The translations under genes were made by a program, and so were the position numbers. A stretch of 64,000 nucleotides of DNA from Marasmius tenuissimus (lineage: Eukaryota; Basidiomycota; Agaricomycetes; Agaricales; Marasmiaceae): contig JAQOTA010000047.1 in NCBI GenBank assembly GCA_029532415.1, forward strand, positions 2,356,001-2,420,000, read 5' to 3'. Shown piece by piece: positions 21,635 to 33,101 of this stretch. Position 1 is the first letter of the stretch. The number at the start of each line of letters is the position of its first letter. Under the pieces are notes generated by a model. That model was not told the origin of the DNA, searched no databases, and worked only from the letters and a program-made list of their open reading frames with translations.

Positions 21635-22615
21635 CACGGGACACCAACCAGGATTTCACGGTCGTAAAACTGGATTCGGGAATCATAAAGGTCAACCAGC
21701 CCAATAAATGTCCTCACAACCTCTCCGTAAAGGCACACCTCAATGAAGGAAAAGGCTGGGATTTCACGATTGCTAACACAAAAAATTCACCAAGGTGTAT
21801 CTTACATATTAGGTAGCGATAACAGGTTCGATTTCCGACCGATAATCTTTTTGTGGAAACACAATAGAGTGTATTTGTGGGGGTTTATACGGATTTCATA
21901 CGCGTCAAGCGGAGCCCTGTTTTCAAAACCAAGTGGACGGATAAGAGCGGAAATTTTATCGGAATTTTACAAACCCTTACAATGTCATCTAGGTACCTTA
22001 TATCTTGAGAGAAGAATCAGCGGAACGGGGCTTCCATCTTTTGCACGGGTGGGCGAGTGTCGCAGCTCAAATGGCCCACCTCTTTTTTTACCAGTGTCCG
22101 GAAGGTATAGGGGCTTAGAGAGAAGGGTTTTCGCCCCCGCTGGGCCTGCCAAACAAGGTAGTACAACGTAAAATTGTGTGAGGAGCCTGTAAAAATCGGA
22201 GAACTGGACGGATTGGAGCACCAAATGGACGGGTCAAAACCCGTATAAATCCCTACAAATACACTCTAATGCCCGCTTACAAGGCAGGGTTTCAGCCCTA
22301 AGCGGTGTCATATATCGGCGATGCAAGCCTATTCAAGTACCATTCCGGGCGGTTAGGGGCCAGCACACTGCCTTATAAACGGGCATTGTGTTTCCACAAA
22401 AAAATTATCGGTCGGAAATCAGACTTGTTACCGCTACATAATCTGTAAGATACGCCTTCGTGAGTTTATCAAGTTATCAATCAGGAAACCTCAGCATTTC
22501 CCTTCGTTGAGGTTTATCTTTACTGGATGGGAAGGAGATGGTTTTTTGGGCCGGTTAACCTTTATAGTTCCCAAATCCAGTTTCACGGTCGTGAAAATCT
22601 GCCCGGTGCCCCGTG
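21635..22615. mobile_element. Long inverted-repeat (foldback) DNA element, about 980 bp
   Basis: The two ends are imperfect inverted copies. Left GATTTCACGGTCGTAAAACT (21652-21671) pairs with the complement of AGTTTCACGGTCGTGAAAAT near 22579-22598. Left AAGGTGTATCTTACA (21793-21807) pairs with the complement of TGTAAGATACGCCTT near 22444-22458. Left GATTTCCGACCGATAATC (about 21829-21846) pairs with the complement of TTATCGGTCGGAAATC (about 22405-22420). Left TAGAGTGTATTTGTGG (21865-21880) pairs near 22253-22269. Arms are about 250 bp with a loop of about 330 bp; the right arm is longer because a smaller element is inserted in it. No transposase frame is seen, so it is non-autonomous. Outer ends (CACGGGACACC / GGTGCCCCGTG) are approximate and no target duplication could be fixed. 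Confidence 0.8.
22269..22386. mobile_element. Nested 118-bp palindromic MITE
   Basis: Starts ATGCCCGCTTACAAGGCA and ends TGCCTTATAAACGGGCAT, inverted repeats with two mismatches in 18. It interrupts the right arm of the foldback element: the left arm reads ACACAATAGAGTG without it, which serves as the unoccupied site. Its interior is also partly palindromic (GCCCTAAGC against GGTTAGGGGC). Target duplication is at most 1-2 bp and not certain. Confidence 0.75.
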
Positions 22616-23025
22616 TTTGCTTCTCAAACCTCGAAAGATCCTCCGGAGGGTACCGGAAAAGACAAGGCAGAATAAGGGAGCTGTCGATTGAGGACTTGTT
22701 TAACGTGGTTAAGAGAGAAGATGTGTGACACCATGAATGCCAATGATCTCTTCACCGGGACTTTCGGATATTATGCAAGCGTTCCATACTGATCGCCGTG
22801 CACACACACGGGTGAGCGGCAGCGTCAAATTAGAAAGTAAAACATCGTTATTTGTGGATCTACTATACATTGCGTTGTGAATATACGAGAATCAGTGGGG
22901 CCATTATAGATACCGGATACATGGAAGATGTAAGGGAGAGAAAAAACTGGCATAAAATCATAAAGGTCATACAGAGAGGAAGAGAAAGAAAAGGGGAACA
23001 GACAGCGATCGGAGACATACACGTG

Positions 23026-26000
23026 CTACAGCTTCAAGATTCCAACTCTCTCGTCTTTAACAGCAAACAACAATATCCAATTACATCCATCCGATTTCTT
23101 CTTCGCCACGGCCTCGCGAACTTGTTGGGCATACGCCGAGGAAACAAAGTCTCCTTGAAGAGCCTTGAAAGGTTCCTCTTCAGTCACCCAAGCTGCCGTC
23201 CGCGTCAAGGATTCGAACAGCGAGGGTGTTACGTCCAGAGCGATGACCGGTATGCCTGTTCCCTGGCCACCAACGCCACCGGTAGGCTGTCTGAGAAAGG
23301 CTGCCTTGAGCTGCGTGATGGTGTCGTAGGCTATAGCGAAACAGGATGTTAGAGGCTGAGAGGGCGTGCGTATGGACCATTCGAGCATACCTCTATCTAA
23401 GAACAGACTCTTAACCTGTTTCCCTCGCTTCTTTGTATCCGCGGGCAGTATGAGCTGCAGGTCTGAGTTATTGTAATTCGACGCGCTATGCGAGCCAGAA
23501 ACGTCGTTGACGCCGTTAGAAAACAATGGTGCTTCTGCGGTGGTCATGTCCAGTCGCTTCTGTTCGGCGATCTCGTGTTGAAGCCAAGATACCAGATCTT
23601 GTTTCGATACTATGCGGAATGTTGAGTTCGCGATCGTTCGTGCCTTGAACAGGGGTGCACCTACCATCATACTCCGTCCCACGCAGAATACTCTTCACTC
23701 TGAACGCGGTCTGATCACGTCGCACCGGCCTTGGTCGAGGGTAAACGCTAAATCTGGAAGGCATTCGTCTCAGCATTGGGATAGCAAGAATGTGCGGCAA
23801 GCTATACTCACAATACGCCTTCCCTTAAACAAGTCTCGTTCACCTCCTGAGGATCGGTTTCCTGCACGGCAGACTCATACATCACATCCGCGCTGATCCC
23901 ATTCTGCCACAGCTGTGCGACAACCTCGAGGCGATCTTGAAGATATCCTTCGTGGTACGAGACGACGTACACGTCACATCGGCGTGGAGTCCAAAACCCG
24001 AAGGAATGTTTCTCAGCAAGGATTGACTTAAACGTCGAGCCTTGATACGCAGAAACAGCCCAAACAAGCCTATCGATTGAAATCTGGATGCCGAACGCAA
24101 ACACTCCCGACTCTGAGGTAGCCAACTTGAGCTTGGGCGCAGAGAAACGAGTTATGAGGTGGTCATATCTGCGAAAAAGTCCCTTAGTATAACTTGCAGA
24201 CCGTCCCCTGGACGAGACATACCTTCCACCAACCGCCAACAGTTCATGATGTTTCGTCTTCCGCACCACTTCGATCACCACGCCGTCCTTGTACAGACCC
24301 TGGCGATAGCTCTCTAACATCAGAGGTCGGAAGATGATGGGCCTCGTGATCCCCAGATAGGCCGCGTGTTGAAGCGTCGCTCGAATGTCACTGACAGCGG
24401 CCTGCATCTTTCCTGCTAGCGTGGGATTGACTTTCTCCAATTGATCGAGGAAATCGTCCGGATCGTCGTCTGCAAAATGTAAACGGATGAGTATCGTAGA
24501 CGGAGTCGAAGTAGACGTAGGCTGCACTTACCAGGATCATAAAGTACCTCCAGTTCCTCAACCAGACTGCGAGGAAGATGCTTTCTCAACAGCTCAGACC
24601 GCTTCTGAGAAGGAGAGGTTTTGTGTTGCGACAACACATCCATAACCATGCTCCGCTTGTCCTCGGGTATCCGAGCCAAGGCCTGGGACATGACTGACGG
24701 CGGCGTTGGTCAGCAATCAACATTTCGGATGAAAGATCTATACTCACTGTTCGAATGGGAAATGTGAATGGCAAACATGCTGTCCAGAGTGGGGAAGTTA
24801 TCCAACCAATCATTAGCGACAGCGAGCATTTCAGCCGCCGAAGCAGCAGGTCCGCTCGCCAGATCAGGTGTTATGATATCGAATATTCCCATCTTCCTCG
24901 TCTTCGGATGCCCAGCTGCAGATCTGCAATATATGTAAGAATCTTGGATCAGGGACAAAAAGGCGACAACCCACATCGCGCGATAAACATCCCCGACATG
25001 ATACCTCTTAATCCGACGGGTACCCATCCTCGCAGCAAGCCTCGCGAATGGAACGAGCAGATTATTGCTCAACGCCACGAGGTCACCATGTCTGTCGATG
25101 AACGTCGGCTGCTCCTGCACATCATCAGACGTAACAGGGAGCAGTAACGGTGGCTCAGTGTCAACTGCTCCTCGCATTCTGAAGATAGCTTCCAGCCGTT
25201 CTGTAACCATTCGGAAGTAAGGAATGGATTCTGCAACCTCGGCATCATAAAGGATTCCACGAGCTGGTCGAGGTGTTTGACCGAAAAGCGAAGAGAGGAC
25301 GGCTTGGTGGTGAGGAGAGTCGGGCTTGGCTGATAGAGGGCGTTAACACTTTGCGATGTAGTGAAGAATGGATACAGCGTACTCATCATGCGTAAAGCGC
25401 CCTTGAAGTATTCATCCTCCAACCTCTGGGGTAACAAGTTGCTTTGCGAGAGTTCCAAGGCCGTCGGCCGTTCGTCTGGGTTGTGCTGGAGGAGTTCCGT
25501 GATGACTGTTATGACGTTCAGTACATTATTTGACCAGAAGAACCCGCCTCATACGTACTCTGCCGTTGACGAACAAGGTTCGCATTCCATGATTCGGGGA
25601 AAATAATCTCCGGCTTCCTCAAGTGCTCCAAGACAAATATACGCTCGGAACCCGTCGAAAATGCAAAGTTCATTTCGAAGAACACAATCTGTCAACAGAG
25701 TCAATCCTTCGAAATCGGGAACGAGGGAAGCGGGTAAACATACACCAAGACTGTACATGTCCGCTTTGGTGTGATTCGTAGGGCCCCGTTTACGTGTTTG
25801 AACTTCAGGTGCGATGTACAGTCGGGTTCCGACATCTACAATATACTGTATTCAGACCACGACGGGGAAACGACGACTCGATGAACGTACCCAGAGTCAT
25901 CTCTCCATTTGGAATGACAGCACGTGGTGATACATCGGAAGGGTCCACAGCAGCCAGGCTGGATGTCGCAAGACCGAAGTCACCGACTTTGCAGTCTCCG

Positions 26001-29000
26001 TTGCCATCTGTAGGACGCGGGGCGTAAATTTCGATCAAATCGGAGAGAGGAAAGAGTGGATCGTACCAATGAAGATGTTCGTGAGCTTGATATCTCGATG
26101 AAGCTAAGGAACGGATTAAGTTAGACATAAAATCACAAAAGAGCGGAAGCACAAACAATCCCAAGCGACGACATATGAACCAAAGCATCCACAATTTGCT
26201 GGAACAAACGCCACGCCTCATTCTCCGTGAGCCCTTCGTCAATACGCTCTTTCAACGTCTGTCGTTCAACGAACTCCTGCGAAGCGCATCATCAGTACCA
26301 TCGTTTAACCGGCTCCAGAGCAAAGCGGCACCTACCATCTGAATATACAGCGTCCTCTGAATCAACGGCGCACTCGCAGCAGCCATCTGCTTCCTCCCCG
26401 GAGTATCCAAATTCCCATTCCTCCCGATCACGGCCCCACCCTCCATCTCAACGTCCATCTCAAGCCCCCCGAACAACTTCTCCATCGCCTCCGAATCACC
26501 AGATGAAGACCCCCCACTATCCTCATCGTTCCTCCTTGACTCCGTAGACCTATTGAAATGTATACTCGGAAACGACCCCCTCGAGGCTCCCGGATCGTCA
26601 AGATCATCAAGCGCAAAGATGATCCCATCATCAAGGCTCGTCGTAACCTCCCGACTCGAAGGAACCGAAGTCCGTGCATCTGTCGTCCGATCGTTCGAGT
26701 CAAAGTCAAAGTCGAAATCGGAATCAGAGTCCGAGTCAGAATCAGAGTCGGAAGAGTGGCCTTTGGTATGTTGTTGTTGGGAGGTTTCGACCCAAGTCGT
26801 GTAATACCGCACGATGAATCGGTGGGAGAGACGACTGAGAGCGTTGACTTCTCGGAAGATTCGAGTGTCGGATTTCATCGTCCGTAGGCGAACTTTCTTG
26901 ACTACAAGGATAAGCGGGAAGAGGGGTAAGTAAAGAGGCAAGAATTAAGAGAACAAACGACGTACCAGCATAAATCCGATTGTCAATCTTATTCCTAGCC
27001 TTCACAACAGATCCAAACGCGCCCTTGCCCTACACAAAGATCATTATCAGTCTCAAACTCCACCATCAAGTCAAGAAAAAGCATCCTCACAAGCAACTCC
27101 AACTCCTCCCAATCTTCCTTCCACCGACTCGACTGCCTCGCCTGCATCGCCGATCGGAAATAATCAATCTCAGGCGACGATCCCGGATACGCAACCGGAA
27201 CAGGAGTTTTCGGACCTAGGGTGGGTTAGCAACCTCTAAAAAAACCTATCGACCAAAAAGAAACGAACCTTGCATCGGAATAACCGGACTCCTCGAAACA
27301 GGCGGTCTCATCGTCGTCGAGGAAAGCTCAGCCAACAACGAAAGACACGTTACGTGGTTTCGTTTGTTGGGGAGTAACATGCTAAAAGCGTGTTTTTGGA
27401 GAAATGGGGAGACTGTAGCTGTTTTGGGCGTGTGTTATGAGTCATGAGTGAAGAACGACAAAAACCAACCTCTATGAACTCACCAGAGGTGATAGCGGTG
27501 TGCGCATCAGCATATCGGTAGACGACGTCGAGTCCGAGTAGCATTTGGAGGAACACAACCCCAGTATCGTGGATATCTCTGGATCGGGTATAAAGTAGCG
27601 ACGATTCATTGCGTACGTCGTCCGATAGCCTGGTAAAAGAGATCGAAAAGTAAGCCCAACGCATAACGCAACTACCACATCCCATACAAGACATACCAAT
27701 CATCCGGAACCGGAACATCCTCGTTATGCACAGCAGGCATATCAGGTCTGAACGCATCAGACTTGTGCAGATCCAATAACCGGGTGTACCATGTAACCTT
27801 GAACAACTTGATGCGTTTGTTCGAAGGCAAAGGGGCGGAACTGGTCGGAAGGTCTCGTGAGGCTATCCCAATCACACGAGCGTTGACCCCGCGGTGAACC
27901 AGATCACCAGCGTGAATGGCATGCAAACCCGACAATATCTGCGCGAGGTAGTCCTAACACGAGTAAAAGCGACGATAAGGTTCGGTGGCAACGTGGGAAC
28001 AGGGACCAAACTCACGGAAACGCGGTCCTCTCTCAGCGAGGCACAGTCGTCCAGGACGTCGTACAGAGTAAGAGCCGGAGGCTGTTCTGATAGGATGTAT
28101 AATTGAGAGGAAGTTCCGGTCTTGTGGATGGCGAGTTTGACACCCAAGACTCGCACGACGTTCTCGTGGCGGACGGAGGTTAACCTGCGGATCTCGCCCT
28201 CGACTTGTTTGAGCTTCTTGATGCCTTGGTTCGAGGCGTAATAGGGTGTTTCAAAGGTAATAACGTGGAGCTGAAGTGGAAGCGAGGCGGATACGTCGTC
28301 GCAGATAGGATCGGCTGCGTAAGAGACTCCGAGACCATCTATAGAGGAACACTAATCAATATCGATTTCATAGACGAAAGGGCTTGGGGACGCACCATTC
28401 TTCGGATGATAATACTTGACGGAGTTAAACTGAACACCATTCATCTCCATTTCCTCATTGAAAGTCTCCGTTAGGGTGTCTCCAACCACAGTAGTAGCAT
28501 CTGAAGGGGCACGTCTTCGTGCTTTCCTTTCTTGAGCCCACAACTGCTTCTGAGCATCCGCAGCGAGTTGAAGTTCTTCCGCAATCTTCGCAGCCTTCTC
28601 CTTCTCCCGTTGAGCTTCCTCTTCAGCTTTCATCCTTCTTGCCTGGTAAGAAGGAAAAATAAGGGTCGTCAGCATTCCTGGCCGTGTGCTGTATGACCAA
28701 ACGATATCCAACCTTCTCTTCGTCCTCCGCTCTCTGATTCATCTGAGAAGCAAGCGACCCAGGCACTTCCGGTGACGGTTTTACGTTGTCTGCAATCCAA
28801 TCCTGACAGGCAGTGACCAACTTGCGGATTCGAGTCAGCAGCTGCAGATTAGGCATAAGGGAGGGTCACGCACCTCCATAACCATCTCGGAGCCTTTAAA
28901 TGATTTAACCACCTGTTGCTGCACCGCAGCCAACTTCGCCAAATCACCCTTTGTCAGCCCAACTATCGGTTCACGGACACTGTAGATTAGCGGTTGGATG

Positions 29001-29347
29001 GTTGGATACGTCTTGGGGAACCTGTACAAGAGCACACCGCAGCCATGAGTTACTCCTTCCTTCAAAGCCACGCGAGCAAAGCAGACCATGCAAGACGCAC
29101 GTTATGTGTAAATGGAAATGAATTCGTTTCGCATATTCTGGATCGGGATGGGTAATTCTGATAATGAACTCTGCGAGTCGAACTGCGCCCTGTGATAAGG
29201 GTAAATTTAGCGATAGTTCCAGAAATAATGTCAGCCAGTAAAGCGTACCTTCCAGGCCTTTGGTGGTGGTGTTTCGATGTAATCTTCGGCGTAGATGGAT
29301 TTCACTGCAGTAATTTCATTCTGCTGTAGTTCCTCGGTGGTTTCCAT
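23026..29347 (-). CDS. GCN2: eIF2-alpha kinase GCN2
   Basis: Amino-acid starvation sensor: it binds uncharged tRNA and phosphorylates eIF2-alpha, acting with GCN1/GCN20 on ribosomes. All five parts are seen in order. The RWD domain runs from METTEELQQNEITAVKSIYA to FPKTYPTIQP. A charged linker (KAEEEAQREKEKAAKIAEE) leads to a pseudokinase with HENVVRVLGVK and LVHRGVNAR (no HRD). The true kinase has GKGAFGSVVKA, YAVKKVRLRT, HRDIKLTNIFI, GDFGLA and ADMYSLG. A HisRS-like domain (FRMRGAVDTEPPLLLPV, ALSNNLLVPFARLAAR, YHVGDVYR, ELLAVGGRYDHL) and a C-terminal dimer/ribosome domain end NWILLFAVKDERVGILKL, TAG 23026-23028. The kinase insert carries a Ser-Asp repeat. There are roughly 20 short introns; I saw no lesion. 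Start at ATG 29347 gives the canonical RWD beginning. Confidence 0.96.
26700..26757. repeat. Ser-Asp/Phe-Asp codon repeat in the GCN2 kinase insert
   Basis: Tandem six-base units (GAGTCA, GAATCA, GTCAAA variants on the plus strand) encode alternating Ser-Asp then Phe-Asp residues on the minus strand. GCN2 kinases normally have a long acidic insert in the N lobe, so this is a length-variable part of a known insert. Confidence 0.8.
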
Positions 29348-29636
29348 GGCGTGTCATGCAAGTAAGAAAAGAGAGAAAGAAGTAACAAGCAAAAATTGAG
29401 AAGGGGAGGACCCAATGAGGACCTCAGCAACTCAAGCCTCCATGGTCAGATCACCACTACGGTAGGATAGAGAAAAATGAAGAAAATGAAGGAGATGATG
29501 GAAGTGGAGAAAAGAATTACCAGTTATAAGCGACCGAGCGCTTGGACCGGATTTGTTTGGCCCCATTTGTACATCCGGCGCTAAAACGCGGTCTAGGGGG
29601 AGAACAGGCTAGAAACGTGTAGTTGGCATCAAAAAA
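29348..29636. promoter_or_regulatory. GCN2 upstream region
   Basis: The 289 bp between the GCN2 start and the LTR retrotransposon. It must hold whatever is left of the native GCN2 promoter and 5' UTR. No clear TATA box or Gcn4-type TGACTCA site is visible here. Confidence 0.4.
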
Positions 29637-29978
29637 AGTTGCAATACTGCAGGGAGCAAGAGAAAGAGAGAAGGCAGAAAGCCTCAGGTGGTGGTGAACA
29701 AACCGCTGAGGTAGTATGGTATTCCTAGCTAGCTTATATACGAGAGTACTAGATAGCTAGAATATAGTAGAATGGAGTAGAATGTACTGTGCATGATGTA
29801 GGTCCAACTGTGCATGATGTACGTAGGAGTAAGTACGATCAGTAAGGCAAAGGGTTGTGGAGTACGGAGGAGTATAGTGAGTAATGTAGGTCTGAGGGCA
29901 ATGATATCATACAATGTGTAGGGTCAGGTAGGTACAATGGTTAGCTAGGCCGAAGTTGCCATACCTAGAATATTGACT
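29637..29978 (-). repeat. LTR copy 1 (3' LTR of the element)
   Basis: 342 bp, same orientation and apparently same sequence as 31024-31365. Inside it TGTGCATGATGTA occurs twice as a short direct repeat. The short ORF across it is repeated in all three copies and is not a gene. Confidence 0.9.
29733..29740 (-). promoter_or_regulatory. LTR TATA box facing GCN2
   Basis: TATATAAG on the minus strand inside the LTR nearest GCN2, about 390 bp upstream of its ATG and in the same direction. The same box is at 31120-31127 and 50909-50916 in the other two LTR copies. Whether it drives GCN2 transcripts is inference. Confidence 0.55.
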
Positions 29979-30170
29979 GTCCTCCTCAACTGAGGCAGCA
30001 GTAATGAAAAGGAATATCAAAAAGGGAGATTATACAGAAAGGAAAAATGTCCACAAGTAAAAATGAAAAGGCAATACTCATCTGCACGTCTGCAGGCTAA
30101 TAACATGTGTAGCATCAAGAAAGGTCCTCCTGCGACCAATCAGCACATCTGGAGATCTTATCCAGGCAAA

Positions 30171-30220
30171 GCAGGGCAAGGCAGGGCTATGCAGGGTTAT
30201 GCAGGGTTATGCAGGGCAAT
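30171..30220. repeat. Five 10-bp tandem units inside the retroelement
   Basis: Five consecutive units with consensus GCAGGGNNAT (NN = CA, CT, TT, TT, CA; the first ends AG). They lie in the internal region and account for part of its low-complexity composition. Confidence 0.85.
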
Positions 30221-31023
30221 CGAAGAATGGCAGGGTCCAAACTCCTCATCTGAGATATCTGTCCCAGGCTAATCAGCAAGTCTTCTTCCGAAATCTGCTA
30301 TTCCGGGCTTATCATCTTCTTTTCCTAGCATCTCTTATCTTATCTCATCTCATCATCCAGATTATCCTAATCTGAGCTATCAAAATCTTCTTCGGCAATC
30401 TTCATCGGCAAAAGGAATCCATCTTCGCATGTGGCGCAATCGGCAGGTGATAGTGATGTGAATGAAATGAATGGGCTGTCGAAGTCGTGGGAACTGGTGA
30501 TGATGGAACTGAGCTTCTCGCACGGCGCGTGGTGGCTGAATGTGAATGATGGGGCAGATGCTGCATGAAAGTAGGTCGCCAGGATGTTAAGCCAGGCTTC
30601 CTTCTCGCATACGGCATGAATGGCAAGGGGCATGGATGGTGTGGCAAGTGAATAAGGCAGGGGGCAAGTGGCAATGGCAATGGCAATGAATAGAGCTGGC
30701 AAGTGAATGGAATTGGCAATGTGTCGTAATGGCATGGCAAATGAATGAATTCGGCTGGCATATGGAATGGTGATGGCAGAGATACAGCGGCTTGTTGCAC
30801 GGATCAGGGTGTCGGCATGTAATGAATTGGAATGTGTTGTCGTTGACAGGGAAATATCGCGTGGCAAGAATGTGGCCAATCAATGGTGAATAGAATTACA
30901 ACATTGGGCACTGAGTAAAGAGGGGCGTGGCGTTACAGCAGCTTTGACAGTGACATGTGAAATGATCACGATCTTGGCTAGCAGTTTTGACAAGGGTAGC
31001 AAGCAGTTTGAAATAGCGGTTTG

Positions 31024-31365
31024 AGTTGCAATACTGCAGGGAGCAAGAGAAAGAGAGAAGGCAGAAAGCCTCAGGTGGTGGTGAACAAACCGCTGAGGTA
31101 GTATGGTATTCCTAGCTAGCTTATATACGAGAGTACTAGATAGCTAGAATATAGTAGAATGGAGTAGAATGTACTGTGCATGATGTAGGTCCAACTGTGC
31201 ATGATGTACGTAGGAGTAAGTACGATCAGTAAGGCAAAGGGTTGTGGAGTACGGAGGAGTATAGTGAGTAATGTAGGTCTGAGGGCAATGATATCATACA
31301 ATGTGTAGGGTCAGGTAGGTACAATGGTTAGCTAGGCCGAAGTTGCCATACCTAGAATATTGACT
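31024..31365 (-). repeat. LTR copy 2 (5' LTR of the element)
   Basis: 342 bp, matches copy 1. With the element on the minus strand this is the promoter-bearing LTR; the TATA-like box is at 31120-31127. Confidence 0.9.
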
Positions 31366-31370
31366 AAAAA

Positions 31371-33101
31371 CGTGTATATTGGTAGTATTGTTGAACGGTA
31401 ACATGGGAAAACATGAGGACAAAGGGATCATGACAGCCCTGATCCAGTGAATGTGCCTCAATAGCAAACTTGCCCTCGTGCTCTCTGGTCTGACCACTTT
31501 CAGCAAGCTCCATAAACCGCAGTGATAGGGGATACGCAGTTAGAGAGGAGCAAAACCAGTCTTCCCACATAGATAGGACAAAAGTTCGATGTACTCGGAA
31601 TCGATGGCTAGGAAGGACAACGAGGCCAGTGAGGAGTTTACCTGGGGCACGGCAAACTGCTCGAACTGCTTGGAGAATTCGTTGCCACTTAAGCCACAAC
31701 CGTCGAAGCGAGCCGTAATCCTAGTCAACGTTGTTCCATCAGAGTGTGAAGAATGAACTCGCTTACCTGGAAAGACACAGCACGGACAACTCTAATTCCA
31801 TGAACACGCGGCCCCGAAGAGTAGAAATGAACAAACGTTCAGAGCAGGTTACCCCTCGTAGCAATGCAGTGGAGGAATATCCACCCTGTTTCCACAGCAC
31901 GCTTTACTTTTGAACGACCCCTACACGTTGTGGGTGTGTCATTGCGAGTCAAAAGGCGATATGTTCCGAGGTCAGCGCGTTCAGCGATCAGTTCGACGAC
32001 GTCGTCAACAAGGGTAGCAGGTCGCTACCATGTCATTGTTGTGGTAGCGGCTCGGCAGGAGCGTCAGCGTACCGAACAGGAAAGAGTAAAACCGGAACGA
32101 TACTGAGTGCGAGGCAGCCTTGTTTTTCGGGCACCGCAGGCGGAACATGAAAACGAAATATAGAGGACAAATGACACACCGGCCAGTCATGCCCTACTAA
32201 TCCCCTCTGGGCTCTCTTGAGCTCACGGTGCACGTTTGATTGATAACCGTCGCGGGTCCTTGAGGTTAGCATCGCTTGAGCTGTCATGGGTTCCCCACCA
32301 GTCCTCAACGGGAGCGAAATTCTGTCCACTTCACGGTGGGTCTACGGTTCCTCCTTTGGGCCGCGCACCAAAACATAGTCATTTTCCCGACCTTTCTTCC
32401 TGACCAGAGCTTTCCCAGATTTGCAGTACACCTCCCAACAGCCTCACGACAGGCTCCGACAGCCTAGAGGCTCTAGCAGTCAGGGCGCACGTATTCCTCG
32501 AGATATAAACAAACTAGCCCAAGATAGGTGATACAGTCGCAGACAGCGAGTTAAGATCCCTGAGCGCTGTAGAGAAAGCGTCAGATACCCTTGGGACCTA
32601 TGAACTAAGACTTGAAGATTGAAGGTTGAAATCGAGTTAGATTTCGACTGAAAGTCATTCGAAGGCTCGACAAGAGTCCACACAGAGGATTTTCCATAAT
32701 CTACGTCTTCAAAATTCCGTCTAGTGTGGATTTGAGCCTCCGAAACCATCTTTTGACGCTTGTGGGTTATGAAAGTTGCTAGAAAGTCGAAGTCTTAGTC
32801 TAGGAGAAGAAAACGTCCGTCACAGGTTGTCACAACATCTCTTGTTCTTGTCCTCCCATCACGCACGGACCATCCCAACTCCGACCGAATTCCTAAATCT
32901 TTACCCTCGTATCTTAGAAAAAAGACAGACAATAAGAACCACAAGTCACCAGAGTAAATCTTTCATACTTCCGTAGTAGCATTGCTGAAAAATGATCGAG
33001 GCGTGACTAGCGTTGGACTCAGGTTGGACCTACGATGAAAGCTCAAAAATACGTTCGGCCGTCCTTCATCTCCTTGTTTCCCTTGTCCCACCTCGCCTCC
33101 A
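31371..33101. other. 1.7-kb intergenic region
   Basis: No gene of recognisable type. A minus-strand ORF at 31540-31728 (GLSGNEFSKQFEQFAVPQ) has a leucine-rich look and could be an F-box/LRR scrap, but this is weak. The right end holds the promoter of the ligase gene at 33102. Confidence 0.4.

Larger units (their letters stand above)
29637..31365 (-). mobile_element. Non-autonomous LTR retrotransposon (TRIM-like), 1.73 kb
   Basis: Two direct 342-bp repeats (29637-29978 and 31024-31365), identical as far as I can read, bound a 1,045-bp interior. The whole is flanked by AAAAA on both sides (29632-29636 and 31366-31370), a 5-bp target duplication as made by retroelement integrase. Ends are AGTTGCAATA and TATTGACT, so it lacks the usual TG...CA. 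A minus orientation is supported by a TATATAAG box in the LTR and a purine-rich tract (TTGAGGAGGAC on the minus strand, 29989-29979) directly before the left LTR, as expected for the polypurine tract. No reverse transcriptase, integrase or convincing gag is present, so it must be moved in trans. No primer-binding site recognised. Confidence 0.88.

Noticed and set aside
29729..29914. Repeated 61-codon ORF also found at 31116 and 50905
   Set aside because: It lies within the LTR sequence, and its repetition only reflects the LTR copies.
30367..30879. 170-codon minus-strand ORF inside the LTR retrotransposon, sense to the element
   Set aside because: It opens with a TTG, its composition follows low-complexity GGCAAT-type repeats, and it shows no gag, protease or zinc-knuckle pattern. 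Kept as part of the element, not as a gene.
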